64,000 nucleotides of DNA, from assembly GCF_019334805.1 (NCBI RefSeq), contig NZ_CP079822.1, forward strand, positions 1,922,001-1,986,000. The letters run 5' to 3'. Shown here in pieces: positions 63,339-64,000 of this stretch (its first letter is position 1; each line of letters opens with the position of its first letter). The notes under the pieces are model-generated. The model was not told where the DNA came from and searched no databases. It was given only the letters and a program-made list of their open reading frames with translations. The DNA is from Rothia mucilaginosa (GTDB taxonomy: Bacteria > Actinomycetota > Actinomycetes > Actinomycetales > Micrococcaceae). The position numbers and the translations under genes were made by a program.

Positions 63339-64000
63339 CTAGTGGGCGATACCCGCCTCATACGCCATAATGACCGCCTGCACACGATCACGCGCACCCA
63401 ACTTCGCCAACACATGCGACACATGCGTCTTCACCGTCGCCTCCGACAGTACCAACTCCCGCGTAATCTCCGCATTCGACAAGCCACGCGCGATCAAACC
63501 CAGCACCTCAAACTCACGCGGCGACAACTGCTCAATCAACTCACGATGCGGATAATCCTGCACAGGCTCAAAGCTTGCATGCTCAGCCGGAATAAACGTC
63601 GCCTTAGGAAGCTCAGAACCAGCAGCCGGGGGAATAGCAGGAACAGACTCGGCGGCAGGAGCGGTAGGAACAACAGGAGCGGGGGAGTCCAGCACCGGAA
63701 TCATCTGCTCCAACAGACGGCGAGTTGCAGACGGCGCAATCACCGCATCGCCGCGGTGCACCGTACGAATCGCCTCCAGCAGCTGCTCCGGCGGGGTGTC
63801 CTTCAACAAGAAACCGCTCGCACCGGCACGCACCGCCGAATACACGTACTCATCAATATCGAAAGTCGTGAGCATGATAATGCGCACCCGCTCATCCTCG
63901 GAAACTTCACGCTCGCCGTCACGCTCCAGGATGCGGCGCGCCGCCTCCAGGCCGTCGCAGTGCGGCATGCGCACATCCATGAGGATGACCTGCGGCGCCT
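63339..64000 (-). CDS. LuxR/NarL-family response regulator (5' end outside window)
   Basis: The C-terminal 220 residues of a two-component response regulator; the start lies beyond the window end. Seen: the phospho-acceptor Asp in VILMDVRMPHCDGLEAA, the conserved Thr in IIMLTTFDIDEYVYSA and Lys in GFLLKDTPPEQLLEA of the receiver domain, then a 60-residue linker rich in Pro, Ala and Glu, much longer than the usual 15-25, and a LuxR-type HTH domain (SPREFEVLGLIARGLSNAEI and VKTHVSHVLAKLGARDRVQA). The sensor kinase gene is expected upstream, outside the window. Relation to the nearby ABC exporter is possible but not shown. Confidence 0.9.
   Translation of the reverse strand, partial: APQVILMDVRMPHCDGLEAARRILERDGEREVSEDERVRIIMLTTFDIDEYVYSAVRAGASGFLLKDTPPEQLLEAIRTVHRGDAVIAPSATRRLLEQMIPVLDSPAPVVPTAPAAESVPAIPPAAGSELPKATFIPAEHASFEPVQDYPHRELIEQLSPREFEVLGLIARGLSNAEITRELVLSEATVKTHVSHVLAKLGARDRVQAVIMAYEAGIAH

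Overview
The window is G+C-rich, densely packed chromosomal DNA from an actinobacterium. The gene set points to the Micrococcaceae, most like Rothia: a SigH/RshA mycothiol-type redox switch, the 24-residue ribosomal protein bL37, the fused 2-oxoglutarate enzyme Kgd, mycothiol-dependent formaldehyde dehydrogenase, DUF4191 and DUF4192 proteins, a PAC2 protein and a GlnR-type operator before glnA. Genus assignment is inference from recognition; no search was run. I see no prophage, insertion sequence, CRISPR array or rRNA operon.

Layout. 1-6240 (minus strand): rshA, sigH with a SigH-type promoter, bL37, a degenerate SGNH protein, and kgd. 6810-12424 (plus): two CNNM/CorC-type membrane proteins, then a three-gene Zn/Mn ABC transporter facing a convergent zur-like gene. 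13341-15359: an MBL-fold hydrolase, a HIT protein and acetolactate decarboxylase. 16055-25866: glnA (with GlnR box), DUF4191, lipA and lipB on the minus strand, a membrane pseudokinase on the plus strand, then sucB and lpd on the minus strand. 26319-33075: pepA, a PAC2 protein, a DUF4192 protein and the primary sigma factor gene. 33076-35058 carries several copies of an intergenic repeat around an ADP-ribosylglycohydrolase gene. 35059-41170: sbcD, sbcC and a 12-TM transporter. 41364-50983 (minus): MBL hydrolase with mscR, an alpha/beta hydrolase, a YihY/BrkB protein, mqo, an oligopeptide-type binding lipoprotein, tRNA-Leu and bcp. 51202-57180: the attenuated ilvBN operon and ilvC lie between two identical tRNA-Lys(CUU) genes, each followed by a mosaic repeat island. 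57268-64000: metG, a MacB-like ABC exporter pair, an orphan MNT nucleotidyltransferase between duplicated terminators, and a response regulator cut by the window end.

How the genes work together. Kgd (E1), SucB (E2) and Lpd (E3) can form a 2-oxoglutarate dehydrogenase; LipB and LipA make the lipoyl cofactor that SucB needs, and Mqo adds another TCA step. IlvBNC makes branched-chain amino acid precursors, with a leader peptide and terminator suggesting attenuation; acetolactate decarboxylase can divert the same intermediate to acetoin. SigH/RshA, MscR and Bcp belong to thiol stress and formaldehyde defence.

The least ordinary material is non-coding or degenerate: short 13-19 bp tandem repeats placed at or near gene 3' ends in at least nine places, two families of intergenic repeats, long palindromes beside the tRNA-Lys genes, the pseudokinase, the active-site-less SGNH protein, and sharp changes of third-position base use inside operons (about 11.0-11.5 kb and inside sbcC).
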